Shown in pieces: positions 11,481 through 31,110 of a stretch of DNA of 64,000 nt. Source of the stretch: Enoplosus armatus. Taxonomy: Eukaryota; Chordata; Actinopteri; Centrarchiformes; Enoplosidae. The stretch is from the NCBI RefSeq assembly GCF_043641665.1, contig NC_092181.1:1025001-1089000 (forward strand), read 5' to 3'. How positions within the stretch are numbered: position 1 is the first letter of the stretch; each line of letters opens with the position of its first letter. The position numbers were made by a program, and so were the translations under genes. The notes beneath the pieces are model-generated. The model was not told the origin of the DNA and did no database searches. It saw nothing but the letters and a program-made list of their open reading frames with translations.

Positions 11481-13610
11481 TGTGACACAGAGGACGTTAG
11501 CTTGCAGTGAACCAAGTTTGTAGTTAAAACACTGTACGTCTTGTGGTTGATCATAATAATCCAGTGATACCTGGAAGGTGCTTCACTTTGTTATCACGCA
11601 CTGAAAGTGGGTTTAATTTGTATCTTTACACCGTCGCCTTCAATTTCATTCGCTGAGATGTAGTGTCTACACAAATTAACAAATTAAGTAGATAGTAGAA
11701 GATACCTGAAACTGAACTGAAAACAACAAAGCACCCGCTTTATAGCAGACTTAAAAACTTGACAATATTTAAAGAGCAAACTACGAGACCTGTTGGGAAA
11801 GACATTTTTTGCAGTGCAGCTGCGAGACTCCGTTGCTAAGCAGCAGCCAGAGCCACAGCACGTGGATATCAACAGAGGCATTTTATTACTTTGTCCAAAC
11901 TTAATTTATTCAGCCACCTTTTTGCACTTCGTGTCCAACACAAGAGGGAGTCCCCAAACTTTGTCAGGGGCCGGCCTCAGACTGCTGACAGCAGTGATCC
12001 AGGCAGGTGCAGGCTATTACTCATCCTCACTGTACTGAGGTTTATATCTTATAAAAATTGAAACCTCTTGTTGGGGAGACTTGGACCTTCCCTCTGTGTG
12101 TTTTATCAACACGTGGCCTTAAAACGTGGACCTGCAGGTTAGAGGACCGCCTGGTGTTTGAACGGACCAAAGAGGAGCAAGGAGCCATTGTTTTTACTGT
12201 AGAAGTTTGATAATTATAATTACATTTCACAAAGCAATGCCCATCATCTCTACGTACAGACAGGTGAAGATGCATAACACGATGTGTTGAATTCAGTGGA
12301 ACAATTGGAGTCAGTTGTAAAAAGGCAAATATTTAACCTTAAGTGACAACTGCGTTAGTTTGCCCAGTGCTGTTTAACTAGATTGTATTAAGGTGTCAAA
12401 TGTACATCATGTGTGTGAAAAACATCCTGTTAACTTTCTCCGTATGAATAAGGAGTGGTAGGTGATGGTGGACACACCTGTGTTCACTCTTAAAAACAAG
12501 TTTATTAACAGTCTTTTTCATTAGTTCATATTAGACCCATTTTAAATCAATAAGAAATAAACCAGCAGTAAGGGAGGATAAAAAGCAGTGTGTTACGTAC
12601 CTGCTGTAGCCAACACGGCTTAGTTTAACACTAGTTCCCCTCTCTTTCATGGACAGAGTACATTGGTGGTTATTTTGCACCCTTTCAGCAAATCAACAAA
12701 AAAAAAAGAAACAACATTTCTTCAGATTTCATCCATCGGGGGATTCATCATTTTGCCAGCTTCCCAGAGTCTTCCTGGAACTGGAGCCCCTTCTTACCAC
12801 AAAAGCTCTGACTCTCAGTAACACAACGTCATGGACTTCTCTGGTAAATCTAAAATCACTGCTCGGAGGAGGAAATTCCCAAGGAGCTGCGGGAGGAGAC
12901 AGCGTGGACTCCTCGTCATCAGTCCGTGCTCACATTCAGTAAATGACTCAGTGTCCACGGGATCAAAATGCCCTCTAGTTTTGTAATGATGTTCACTCGA
13001 TTTGGTGGCGTCCAACTGCTGCTAGATTTAAAGGTGACTTGGTAATCTTTAGATAGAAGTTAGGACTGATGTTGCCTCAGCTACATCCACCTTGCTGCTA
13101 TAAGCCTGCACAGATGTTTTCCTGGCCAAATTTCTAACTTGGGAAGCCGGAAGATCTCACTGCACTCTCCTGGAAAACTTTGGCCTTCAGCCGTCAATGA
13201 CCATGTTGCCATGACCACAAGCTAGTGCTAATAATTTGTGATTATTGAGCTGACCGATTTGTGTTTGGTAGGTGTCAGTTTATGAGAAGTTACAGTGGGG
13301 ATATGTGTAAGTATAAACATGAAATATATTAATTAATAATAAAAAAACAACATTATTCTTATATCTTTTAATGATTATAAAAATGTCATAAATTCAAGGA
13401 AAGTCATGTCCTTCCCATAATTTGTCTTTCCAGAAGATTTCCTAAGAAATTATTAGGAAACTACAACCGGTAAAATAAAGCATCGCCTGTAATTTTTATA
13501 CATATAATTTCTTTTGAACCTTAAAAAGAAATAATTCAAGTTTGAGGACAAACTTTCAAATCTTTACAATGAGTGTGTGAGCAGCACACGCACCTGAGGG
13601 TGCCCGGGCA

Positions 13611-13624
13611 GAGTGACGTCACTC
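13611..13624. promoter_or_regulatory. Palindromic CRE (TGACGTCA)
   Basis: GAGTGACGTCACTC is a perfect 14-bp palindrome containing the full consensus cAMP-response element, the CREB/ATF binding site. It lies about 3 kb upstream of the adra2a TATA box. The match is exact, but occupancy and target gene are inference. Confidence 0.5.
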
Positions 13625-13845
13625 ACACCTGTCCCCGCAGAAGCGGAGGCGTGTCAACTGACCCCGTTGAAAGATATGGACTTTAAAACTCTGCAATTGA
13701 CATACATTTACACACTTACAATATAGCGTAATGGATTATTTGATATTTATTTGCCAGCTGAAGTCATAAACCACAAAGTATCTGAGGAACGTGTGAAAGG
13801 CTTTTAACTGGGAGTGTGTGGATATTCAAAGCGCCCACCTGTGTG

Positions 13846-13869
13846 ACACACACACACACACACACACAC
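13846..13869. repeat. (CA)n microsatellite
   Basis: About 12 uninterrupted CA dinucleotides in intergenic DNA. Confidence 0.9.
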
Positions 13870-15212
13870 GGAGAGCTCATATCAGCCTGATAATCCCGTC
13901 TTTCCAGGCTGACTGATTGTTTTTGGGTAAACATCATTCTGCCGTGGCGCTTGTTGATGCATGAGGGCGCAGACGAAGCGCAAGGATACAGTGACACCTG
14001 TCGTCTCCTGCAAGAGCCGGGAGGACGACTGCGAGGGGGGGCATGATGTTTACAGAGGCATGGCAATTCAGAGGATGAGGACCTGATGGTCAGTGCGCTC
14101 AAGGGTTTTCTAATTTAAGTCAGCTACTTTTGTTTTTACAGGTAAGAGCACTTTGACGATGAAGACAAACAGTGAAACTTCAGTGAAACTCGACACCATG
14201 ATGGACTCAGTCCAGGTGCCGGACAGGACTGATTGTCAGATGCTAGTGTTATAATGGTCATCTCACTGCATGGCGGGAAAAGCTCTCAGTATCAGAGGAA
14301 AACAGGCAGCTTCAACCTTCAGTAATATTAAGACTTTGACTCACCAGCAGGGGGCGGTGTCGCACTGGAAAGAGGCACACAGCTGAAATAACAGGACAAC
14401 AGGAATAAACAAATATACCTGTGGACTGCTGCGCTTTATACCATCTTTCACTACAGATTCTGGATCCGTGGGTGACATAAGACATCAGCACGGGGTTGTG
14501 ATTATATGACATTAGTTGTCTATTTCTATGTGAGAAATGCTGGATATAAAATACAGACAGGAGAGGAGCAATCTGTTCACTATGATTGTGTGTTTGCAGG
14601 TTTATTCTCTGGAGCATATTTATGTGACTGAACAGGAAAATAATGAATCACAACGATATTTCCAAGAGCAGGTTCAGCTCTAACACACGGTCAGTGGCAA
14701 CGCCTAAATCAGAAATAAGTTGCTATATTTTCAGTTACATGCAGAGATGACAAACTCATATATATTTGTTGATTTTAAACCTTTTTGAAGAATATTTTGA
14801 TTTTCAGCTTCTGTAATTTTGTGAGTTTTTGGTCCCTGACCCTGATTTAGTTTTTATACTTCATTTTAATATACCTTTAAGCAAGTTAAGCAAGCAAATA
14901 ATTTCACTGTGAACTTGAATGTCCTCTGTGAATTATGACAAAACCTGTTGTTTTAAATAACAAAACATAACTTTCTTTTTACATTACAAAAATATCCCCT
15001 TTGAAACAAGCAGTCAACATTTCCATGCTGTTGTTTCCATCTTAATACATATGTGAACAACAAAAACATAACCTGCTTTTCTTTTAGTGAGCATGAAAAG
15101 ATGAGAGGCAGCAAAACACCTGAGAACTTCCAACAACACAAAATCCGTTTAGAGTTTCACTCAACTGAAATACACACGTGCAACACATCATAAATTTGTA
15201 AATATTTATCGG

Positions 15213-15218
15213 TTTATT
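15213..15218 (-). terminator. shoc2: Candidate distal poly(A) signal of shoc2
   Basis: The minus strand reads CTGTAATAAACC. It is followed within about 50 nt by a GT-rich stretch (GATGTGTTGCACGTGTG), as expected of a cleavage and polyadenylation site. Other AATAAA hexamers on this strand lie at 16160-16165 and 18603-18608, so shorter 3' ends are possible. Confidence 0.45.
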
Positions 15219-15811
15219 ACAGTTAAAAAGATGTATGTACATACAGAACATCACCAAACATGGTCATTTTCACTCATTTGCAAAGTAGCACTCTGCAACT
15301 AGTTGGTTTCAGGATAACTTGTCTTACAACGGGGCGGCATTGATTAAGTTTGTCATTTACAACCAAGCACACAAATCAATGTGTTTTTCCTCTTTTCCAT
15401 TTGCCAAATAATACTTAGTAAAGGCATTTAACCAAAATAAGAGAAAAGAGGGATGCCTAGTAAAACAAACTGGTGTTGAATTGCTGGTCCAAATCCAAGT
15501 TCCTGCTGCCGACACGCGGCTTTGTTATGGACACAGGTAGAAACACACCTCACACTGGATCTTGGTCACTGTGGTTAGCAATGAAGACTCACATAGAGGT
15601 AGTCATGTCTGCATCTGCTCACCCAGTCAAGAGACAACTGACCCAAAAAACTTTGCTTTCAACATCGGTTTCAATCCGTGGACACAGATCCCTTTACTGA
15701 CATTAAAGAAAGAAGTGATTATCTGTCTTTGTTGATTAAATCAAACGGTCATAAAGGTTTTGCTTGGTGCGCATAAGGCAGTCAAGTAAATGTATGGAGG
15801 AGATACTAAAG

Positions 15812-15814
<3 letters not shown>

Positions 15815-15842
<28 letters not shown>
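15815..15842. repeat. (GT)n microsatellite
   Basis: About 14 GT units inside the presumed shoc2 3' UTR, followed by a run of nine G. Confidence 0.9.
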
Positions 15843-17630
15843 AGGGGGGGGTTCAGGGGTTCCAGGTAAGAGCTGGCGGCTTCACATTAAAGGGCCATTC
15901 CACCTAAATTGACTTGGTTTAATTACAAAAAACAAACATTTATGCAGTTATGTGCTTTCAAGATGAAGAATATGTGATCCTACAACATCCATGTGGACCA
16001 TCTACAGAGGACAAGTCGCGTTTCTTTTCTGTCTTTTCTCAGTATTTTTCCTTCCTGTTGGAAACTGCAGATTCTTCATATAGATGTGGTAAAAAAAAAA
16101 AAAAAAAAGTATATCTATTCAAGTTTCAACAATCTCTGACTATTAAAGTAGCCGTCACATTTATTTTCTCATTGATCTCTCAATCTCATAATCTCATAAT
16201 CTCATGACTCAACCTGATATGATTTGTGAGAAAACGTGTGGGGGAAAAAAAGAGACATAAATCTTGGTAATTTCTGTTGGAAATCAGCAGAATAAAAATG
16301 CCAAGTCAGTTTTGGTGGAATTCCCCTTTAATGCCAAAGACAAGTGAGAGCAAGCTAATGCACATCCACTTGGTAGCATAATGGCATTATCTTCCATTGC
16401 ACTCTTGTCTTTTTGTAAAACTCTCATCACATTACAGATTTTGTAATACTGAGTCTACCGTAACGTCAGATTACTGTACAGAGTAAAGGAAAAATAAGAC
16501 AGAAAGAAACTAGACCCAAATTTACATTGTAACGACCAGTTGCTTGTCATCAAGTACAGTCAGTGGCCATAGACACAAGGAATAGCCAAACAAACACATA
16601 AAAAAGACCATTAAGGCTGCTTGTCAATGTAGATTAAGTAGGATAAGCATTGCCACACAATGCTTCGATACCCTTTGCAATATACAAAAAGGGAGCATTT
16701 GCAGATACACCAAAAGAGCCACTAAATCAAAGTCCTCTATGCAAAAATCGCCAGATTCTGACCCAGAAATCATGTCAAATATGTGTTCAACATGCTTGTT
16801 TCCTGTACAAAATAACCAGGCAAGAAAAAGACAAGTCGTATGATCCAGAAAAGAAAAGCAAAAGGAGTGAAATGACTTTGATTCTGCGATGCTCTCCATG
16901 GCCTAAAATCACAGACAATAGAAAAATAAACACCAGCTACACTCCAATTATTTTGGATGCACCAGCACGAAATACATCGTCCAACGAAGTCGCACCTTTA
17001 ACTGACCGGGCCAGTCGGTGACCTCCATCTCCCCCACAGCACTTTAAAACTACATTCCAGGATCTGATAAATGCTCTCCTGTCCATCAGCCCAGTTCAGT
17101 TCCCACCCAACCTCCCAGCATCCCCTGCGTCGTCATACACTGGCACTCTCAACCTTGCAAAATGGCACATGAAAAAAGTAAAAACAAGAGAGACTGAATG
17201 TAAAAATGGGTCACAGCACTCTCGCTGCATACCTAATGCACATCTCACTTTTGAGTACTCGTTGAAGGCATTTTTCACACAATTGTTTACAGCTAAAAGT
17301 AAATACAGAAAAAAAAGAAACTTCCAAAGCTTTTATATAAAACCCAGGAATGCAATGCCTCCGGTGTGTTGTTGAGCGTGAACACAGAAAGCCCTTTTTA
17401 CAATTTGTTTTTTTTTTGTCTTTTTCCGACAGTCTTGTACTGTAACTGCGTTAAGCTCAAATATGCACCTTGTTGTGTTGTCTCATCGTTGTGTCCAAAC
17501 GACTTGATCTGTGAGAAAACCACCGGGCCTGACACCAAATCGAAAAGGCCAGTGGATTTGTCCCTCGTCAGGTTTTTCGAGTGAAGTCTGTATTGGTGTT
17601 GGGAGTGGATCGTTTCCCGCCTCCTGCCCT

Positions 17631-17667
17631 CCCCATCACCCCCCCCCCACCACCACCACCACCCCCG
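17631..17667 (-). promoter_or_regulatory. G-rich tract, possible RNA G-quadruplex
   Basis: On the transcribed strand of the presumed shoc2 3' UTR there is a G5 run, four GGT-type units, a G10 run and, after TGAT, a G4 run. This satisfies simple G-quadruplex rules. Whether it folds, or lies in the mature mRNA, is not known. Confidence 0.4.
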
Positions 17668-19980
17668 GTCTTGTACAGCATATGTTTCAGTTCACGAAAA
17701 GCAGCAACAGGTTCTGCTGGTAAATTAGAAGCAGCGGTACATCGTTCCCCCGACCCGGCCCCAGGTGAGCTGTGGCGCTCTCATCACCCAGGCCTCCCTG
17801 TGTAGGAGGCCGAACCACAGCCCACTAAAACACACCAAGCTGCTGCAAAAAAAGTAGGCCCACACATTTCAATACAAAACAGAATCATGATTGAATATAG
17901 AGCTGGGATGCAACACATTTTCATAAAGAAAAAAAAATGTTTGGTTTGATTACCTTTTGTTGGGATTTTTAATGTACAGTCACTTGAAATAATACTAACT
18001 GAATATACATCATCATTTAGAAAAAAAAAAAAAGAAAAACACTTAATGTAAATCGATTTAAAATAAACAATCCTGATCTGAACTGCAATAAGCCATTTCG
18101 CTTGCAATGGAGAAAGCCGGATATGGGAATCTTAAACCATCTCATAGCCACACAGACCCTTTTACAGTTCAAGAGAACAAGTTCCTTTGAAGATTGACAG
18201 GATAAAACTTCCCAAAAGAAAGTTACTAGTATATTCTGAGCCCGCTAAACTCAGCATTTATATTTAATTGATACAAATTTACATGATAAACCGTTTGTTT
18301 AACAGGTAAAATACTTATTTATGAAACAAAATGCCCCCATTCAAAATAACCAATGAGAGGCTACTGTGTTTTTTCTTAATATAGAGGATGCCAATGTGTT
18401 TTTAAAAAAAGTGCATTAAATCAGCAGCATTGCTGGGACAGTGTGGGACAAAAGAAGATATTTAAAAGAAATTATAAATCTAAAGCAAGGGAGAATTTTC
18501 CATCACGTAACTAAGATTCAGGAGAATCTGTCCAAAAACAAAAAAGAAACAGAAAAATAAAGGATATTAACAAAAAAAAAAGGAAGTGTTACCTGTCAAC
18601 GTTTTATTATCAAACTTTTCTCGAAGCTCTAACACACTCACCACTTGCTCCAGACACCCAGATAACGTCTTTTTAAAAACGATTGATATGTTGGTCAATG
18701 ATCAACTAAATGACAGCTATGCAGCCCAACACTGAAGATAATATCCAATAAGTAAACATAAACTAAAAATTGCACTCAAGGCAACAACCAGGATTTGTAT
18801 ACATATATAAAAACATCTCCTATCATTTATCCCATCACCTGTGTATGTTTGACTTTTTTCAATACCTTTTTGTCACACGAGCAATATAGACGGGGGTCAC
18901 AGCACCGCCCGTTTTTGAGAAGTGTCCAACTTGCTTCTTTTTTTTTTTTCTCTCAAGCATGTATGATTGGCATTTCTCATATGTATACATTACTAGCTTG
19001 ATGTTTAACAACTACTGCTGCTATTTGTTAAAAAGATCTCCAATCGCCCTATTTTACAACTGATATCGCTCGCTTTAACAGATTAATGCAACAACAAAAA
19101 GGGACACAAAAAAAAGAGGAAAAAACAAAAGGAAAAACAGCAGTAATAAAAAAAAAAAAAAAGACTTATTGAAATAATTTATATCTTTGTATTCTCATGG
19201 ACAATTGTGTTTAGAAATGAACCACTGGATCACTCTAAACATAGGCACAGTTTTTAAAAAAAGCAACATAAAAAGGTTAAAAAAAAACAAACAAAACGAA
19301 ATTACAAAAAGAAATTAAAAAGACGCCATCGTTAGACCTTTGTTCTCTATGGTCAAGAAGCAGTTAACATAAGTTATCTTGAGTGAATGTGAGGTAAAAA
19401 AAAAGGGAATATCAAAAGAAAATATAACAAAATGACAAAGTTAAAATTACGGCAGCAGCAGTAAATGTGACTTTTTTTGTTTGTTTTTGCATACAATTGT
19501 ATCCTTGCTCACATAATAGATGCTTGTAATTACTGTAAATACATTGGCAATGGGAGCACGGTTTATATGGTTAAAAGACTTGCCACTTAGCTCACAGTTA
19601 CTCAATATATATAACTTTATATATCTTCAGTTTTGGCAAAGAGATGGAAATATTTTCCTCTAGTATGATTCGGAATGAAAGATGAGCGGGGGGGTGGCTG
19701 GGGTCCTAAAATGACCATGATAAACTCTGGAGTAACACAGAAGTCAAGTCTCCAAAGATTCTCCGTGTTTCTGACCAAGGATGGTGAAAGAAACATTTTC
19801 TTCTTCGTCTCCTTCCTCCTCCTCCTCCTCCTCCTCCTCATAGTTGCCCCTGACACTGATTGTGGCGAGTCTGTTTTCTTTACAGTGTATGATACACGTA
19901 ATGGGGGCGGGCAGGCGAGAGGGTGCAGAGCAAGTGGAGGGTTTGGAGTTAAGTAGGACTAGGATTGAGCTGCTCTCGGC

Positions 19981-26216
<6,236 letters not shown>

Positions 26217-26299
26217 GTCGACGTTATCGGGCCTCCTGCAGAGTTGCTCATGGGAGTCTCTTGTCAGGTTACTTATTTGGGAAAAAAGGGACACAGGCA

Positions 26300-29200
26300 G
26301 CCAAGGAGGCTTTTAAAGAAAACATCCCTGTTCAGGCCCACACATTTATGATTATCCTTGAAATAAAGGCCTTGTGATCCAAAGGTTTTTTGGATACTTT
26401 TGATACTTTGTTCCTTTGTCAAAATGCCATGGGAGAAAAAATCCTTTGAAGTAGCTGGATCGTGGCACCCATGGGCCACATGCTTAAGTGTTTGAACTGC
26501 ATACAATCCCAGGACCTTCGGATAGAAGTTCTTTCAGGCTGCAAAGGTCATCAAGGGTTTTTCAAAAGTTCTCAAAGTTTTGCTGTTGGGAAAAAGAAAA
26601 AGAAAATTTTGTTCACATGTACAGTTTCATTTTGACAATTAAACACTCTCAGTATTTTTAATTTCAACAGGAGTTGTGGTATGCCTGAAAAGGTTTCTGG
26701 TCTTAGCATTTGTCACTTGTTTCTCTATGCAGACACTTAATAATATATTCCTGAGGCCCATCCTTTTTGTTTTCTGCCAATTTATGGAGAGAAATAAACT
26801 GATCTGTTCCGAAAGTAACACAAGGAACAAAACTAAATTTCATATGGATTTTCTGTCCTCATTCATCCAAAACTTGTTGCATTTCCTAGTAAAAGAAGAC
26901 ACTGCTAACTACACTTTACAGTAAACTTCTTGTGGCGAACACAGATCAGAATATGCTTCCACTGTTAGAAAGTGACAAGTATATAGGGAAGAAATAAGTT
27001 ACCTATACTTCATCAGATTCCTTTAAATAAACAGATTATTTCCCATATTTTAATAAATGAAAATGAGTCCTATATTCCAAACTAGACCTATGCAACTAGG
27101 CAAATGGAAGAAACTTTCAAGATTTTTTCATTTTATTTTTTTACATTTTTACAGTGTGCCTGTCTTCAGCCCCACGCACTAGATGATGATTCGTTATTAT
27201 GCAAACGTTTGATTGTTTTGCTAGTTGTGATGTATACCGTCTTAAATAGATTCACCTGTGTCTGTTATTTAGGTGGCATCTATACTGCATAGATTTGACA
27301 CTGTCCAAAATGTTAGGTGAACAAAGTGACTTTTTGCCACTGAGTGTGACTCTCTACCATCATCATAACAAGGGACATCACAAGCTGAATCTATCCAAAC
27401 ATATATTGATGGAATTATATTGGCTACGTTAAGCCCCGTTTCCGATCCGGTGTTTGACTGCTCTGGTGGGCAGCGATCAGAAATTCCCCAGCGATGACGA
27501 TGAGTGAGTGAAATCAAAATAAGCAGTTTCAAATACGAAAGACCAACAAAGTGTGGCAACAGTCGATGCTTGCAGGGACACAGTGTTGGCAATTTACCAC
27601 ACCTAGAAGAACTGCTGTTAGTTAAAAACTTTTTCATGTGGAAAAAAAAAAAGAGAGCCTGTCCAAGACTTCCTAACAACAAACCACACTGACACTCTTC
27701 TCTCAACAGATATTATGCATAATAGCATAGGACTTTACAAAATATTACCAATACATTTAAATAACCTTTCATTTAAACTACTTTTAAGGTGGGCCTACTG
27801 TGGGCTAAGTGAGCAATGTAAGCTGCATAATATAGAAAAAAAACTAATACAATAAAAAAGGAGCCTTAGTACTCTGACAATATTCTTCCTAATAGATGAG
27901 ACACTTCAACAAGTTTGGTGGGTTGTCAGTACCGTTTGATACGTGTGTGTCCAGTCCAAGTAAATCTGTTGAATGCACTCACCATAACTTCACACCAACT
28001 TACTCCTACTAAACAAACATGGCCCAGCGGGTATTGACATTACTGTAAGCCTAAGCCCCACCTATGCGTTCAGCTATTTAGCCATCCTCTATAAAGACTG
28101 TAACGCAACAATCACATTGACTATTTACATCTCAAAGACACCCAGACGAAGCACACAACCCTTTGGATCTTTACATGACAAACTGAGCCAGAATGTCTCT
28201 GGCGGCCTGTCTCTGTTTAGTCTCTGTTGCTGTTGTACCTCTGTGACTGTGTAAAGCTCTCCTGCACTAGTACAAGCTAAGCCGTGGCAAAAAGAGAGGC
28301 AGGTTTGGCTCAGGATCAGAGCTAAGTGAAAAGGTTAGGACTGCTGAGAGTAATCTTTAGAAGTGGCCTTCAAAGCATGAAGCCCCCACAACAACAGGTC
28401 ATATGACCTTTTAGGTAAAAGAAATGTTGGGTCAATAGCAGCACCCCTTACATGATAGAATGCTTGACAGTGTGTTCTGTAAATAAAAAAGGTATCCACA
28501 GCTCTTTCAGCCCATCATAAATATGAGGGTGAACATCTAACACTGGCTGTAATGCATGTGTACAAAATAATTATTAACATAAAATGAGAACAGACAGGCC
28601 AGCCCAATTGCTGGGGCCATCTAAACCAAACTGTGCAAGCAACTTCCTTTTATGGTTGTATTCTCTATGTCCCTGCCCTGGTACATCCAGTTGAGCAAGT
28701 TCATTTCCTAGTTATTTTTTTTCTATTAGTAATGACTTTTATCATATAATTTCAATACTGAAATAAAGAAAACAAGTTTAGTAGCCCATGTAGGACCTCT
28801 GTCATTTTTTGCCCAGGTCACGAAAACAAAATATTCACCAAACCAAAGTAGACATTCTCTTAGTTGCATCTTTCAAATGCAGGCAGAGGTTTCTGCAAAC
28901 AGAACAACAGTTTGATAAGTGACTAAAGAAGCTCTGACTTCAGAAGAAAGGATGATGGAAAAAAAAGTGGGTAATAGCTGTGTTTAAAAACCACAGAACC
29001 AGGGGTTCATGATATTCAGTTACTTTTCCATCCCTGACAAGCTTAAGGCAGAGCCCAGTTGTTGTGCATGAATGTAATACCTGGATAGCCTTAACAGACT
29101 GAACATAAGGGAAAGTATGAGCAGATATGTAAACAACTCATTGGCTGAATCAATAGGTGGCCAAACAATTATACATGTTTTATCAGAAAACTGCACTATT

Positions 29201-31053
29201 GATGAATGTATCTGTTTACAGCCTTTGCATCGGCCTTCACAACTGTCTACTATCCAAGTGTGGGAGGAATTATTTTAAAGATGTCCTTGTCACATATGTT
29301 GGACAAAACCATGGGATAATGTTAAATCAACAGGCAAGTGATCCAGCTATGAAAACACTTTCTAGCATTTTGTGAGTTCCATGAAGTTAGGACTTCTCAT
29401 TTAGTAGATGTAAAAGCGAGGTTCAACTCATGTACAGCTTCGAAGAAAAGCTAATGCATGTCCATCAACACTAACACAATACCACTTGGACTTTATGGCA
29501 CTTGCAACCCACATAGACACTAATGAATTTCCCATTAAGGATATCTTGGGCCCATCTGATATGCCAATGCATTTAGGCCTAAGCAGAAATGTCCTTTCTG
29601 TTCAGACTGTTCTTGTGCTTTTATTTATCTATTACAATGCCTCAAATAAGAAATGCAACAATGTTAGCTAATCAGAGAATACAATAAAATAAATAAAATG
29701 TGAAGCAAATGTAACAAACTGAAGTGCTATGATATGACAAAACGCACCACAGATTCAGGAAATACCTCAAATCCAGCTCCTGTGTTATTGATTGACAGTA
29801 TGCTACTACCCAACTACAAGGAATGGCATGTCAGTTTGAATGGTTATCCGTTAAATATTGGGGGGGAATGGCAAAACAGAGATGAGGTGGCAGCTATCAG
29901 CTACTGCTACCACACAGCACTCCACAGGACGCAGCTAGCTTGATGGCTACGTGTGCCAATGACAAATCCTTGGAAACAGATTACCGACAAAACGCTACCA
30001 GGTCGGAAGTCAAGTCGCCTTTCGAGATTAATTAATTTACATGATATGAACACCTAAAGAAAGTATACCAGCGTTAGTGCCACTGTATGGTCATTAGTGT
30101 GACGATAATACCTTGACGCGGACAGTAAAAATGCTACATGTTACATAGTGACTGTTAACCTAACATCAACTAGCTAACTAATTGTCGCTAGCCAACTCAC
30201 GTAGGCTGAAAATGTCTAATGTTAGCGAAGCCAGTCTTGAACACGACAATAAATATCTCCAGCGACCAATCTTCCAAAAGAGAAAAGTACACTGGCTAAA
30301 CCTAGTGAAACGACTGACAACAAGACAGGAAATAAAAGCAGCTAAGCTAAACGTCAACAGCAAAGCAAACGTCAGTTATGCCAGACTGCTAACTTGCTAA
30401 CGTCAGCTAGCGAGCAAGTTAGCCTACCAGCTAGTGTTTCAGCGAGCGATCCTCTCAGTCAAACGAGGCAGAGTAACAACACGGCGAAGATGAAATAATA
30501 AAACAAACGTCTACTGCTACGCGTATTAAACGGTGCAAATGGTGTCGAGGTTTTCTCTGACATATTTACTCACACCGAGTGGTTAGCGTTATCTCAAGCA
30601 GAGCTAACTGTGCGTGTAGGCCCGAGCAGAGCGGCTGTCGGACGTGGACCGAGCCGTCCGCCGTGAGTTCGACCGAGAGGGGAAACCTCTGCTGCAGCCA
30701 GCTGGGCGCAATCGGGCAGCAGACACCCAACGAGAACAGCCGGTGGAGGCAGTTGATATCCCAGCAGAGCGGCCACTGAAGGCACACAAGGTGCGGACTA
30801 ACTGTAACATAGTATCTAAGCGCCGTTCCCGTATTGAATATTAGCCGAGGAAAAAAAGAAAACACTCTGAAAAACAGCGGCCATTCCGAAGCTGAACAAA
30901 AGAGTGCGTTCGTACTCACCACCGCAAAATGACACTTTAGCGTTAAACACGCCATAACAAGAGACTGACGAGGGTATTACCTCTGAAGTGATGCGTAACC
31001 GTGCTGTGGGGGGTAAAACGTCCACTGTTAATGCGATAATATAACTGTTTTAC
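26300..31053 (-). other. shoc2: shoc2 first intron and alternative 5' exon region
   Basis: About 4.8 kb separates the first coding exon from the likely first non-coding exon. From 27 to 30 kb I see no exon-like feature. Near 30574-30800 a CpG-rich block ends on the minus strand with a strong donor (CTCGGT|GTGAGTAA), and a possible acceptor (GTGTGCCTTCAG) precedes it at about 30776. This could be an alternative or second non-coding exon. The long frame in the same place looks fortuitous. Confidence 0.45.
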
Positions 31054-31110
31054 CTTCAGAGGTGTGACTCCGCCATCCTTGCTGCTTCCTCCTCTTTTCC
31101 TACACTGCTG
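31054..31110 (-). promoter_or_regulatory. shoc2: shoc2 non-coding exon 1 and promoter
   Basis: The minus strand carries GGATGGCGGAGTCACACC and then the donor CTGAAG|GTAAAACAG ending at 31054. ATGGCGG (31070-31076) is a YY1-type element, typically placed just downstream of the start site in housekeeping promoters. The surroundings are pyrimidine- and CpG-rich without a TATA box. The exact start site is not determinable. Confidence 0.5.

Larger units (their letters stand above)
10690..15200. other. Intergenic region between adra2a promoter and shoc2 3' end
   Basis: No gene is recognised. The region holds a dispersed repeat fragment (11248-11480), a CRE palindrome (13611-13624) and a (CA)n tract (13846-13869). 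AT-rich stretches without structure fill most of 13.2-13.6 kb and 14.7-15.2 kb. Regulatory elements of adra2a would be expected here but cannot be read directly. Confidence 0.5.
15219..19980 (-). other. shoc2: Probable long 3' UTR of shoc2
   Basis: This is unbroken sequence downstream of the shoc2 stop with many oligo-A runs on the plus strand, which are oligo-U in the transcript. It has no recognisable coding exon or dispersed repeat, which fits a long 3' UTR. It includes a (GT)n tract (15815-15842), an ATAATCTC minisatellite (about 16180-16205), a G-rich tract on the transcribed strand (17631-17667) and a GAG/CTC run near 19820. The UTR length is inference from the lack of a nearer strong end signal. 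Confidence 0.45.

Noticed and set aside
26217..26294. N-terminal extension of SHOC2 by 26 residues
   Set aside because: The upstream codon at 26294 is GTG, not ATG. The conserved protein starts at 26216.
30566..30955. 129-codon minus-strand frame upstream of shoc2
   Set aside because: No family resemblance. It lies in a CpG-rich 5' region where long frames occur by chance.
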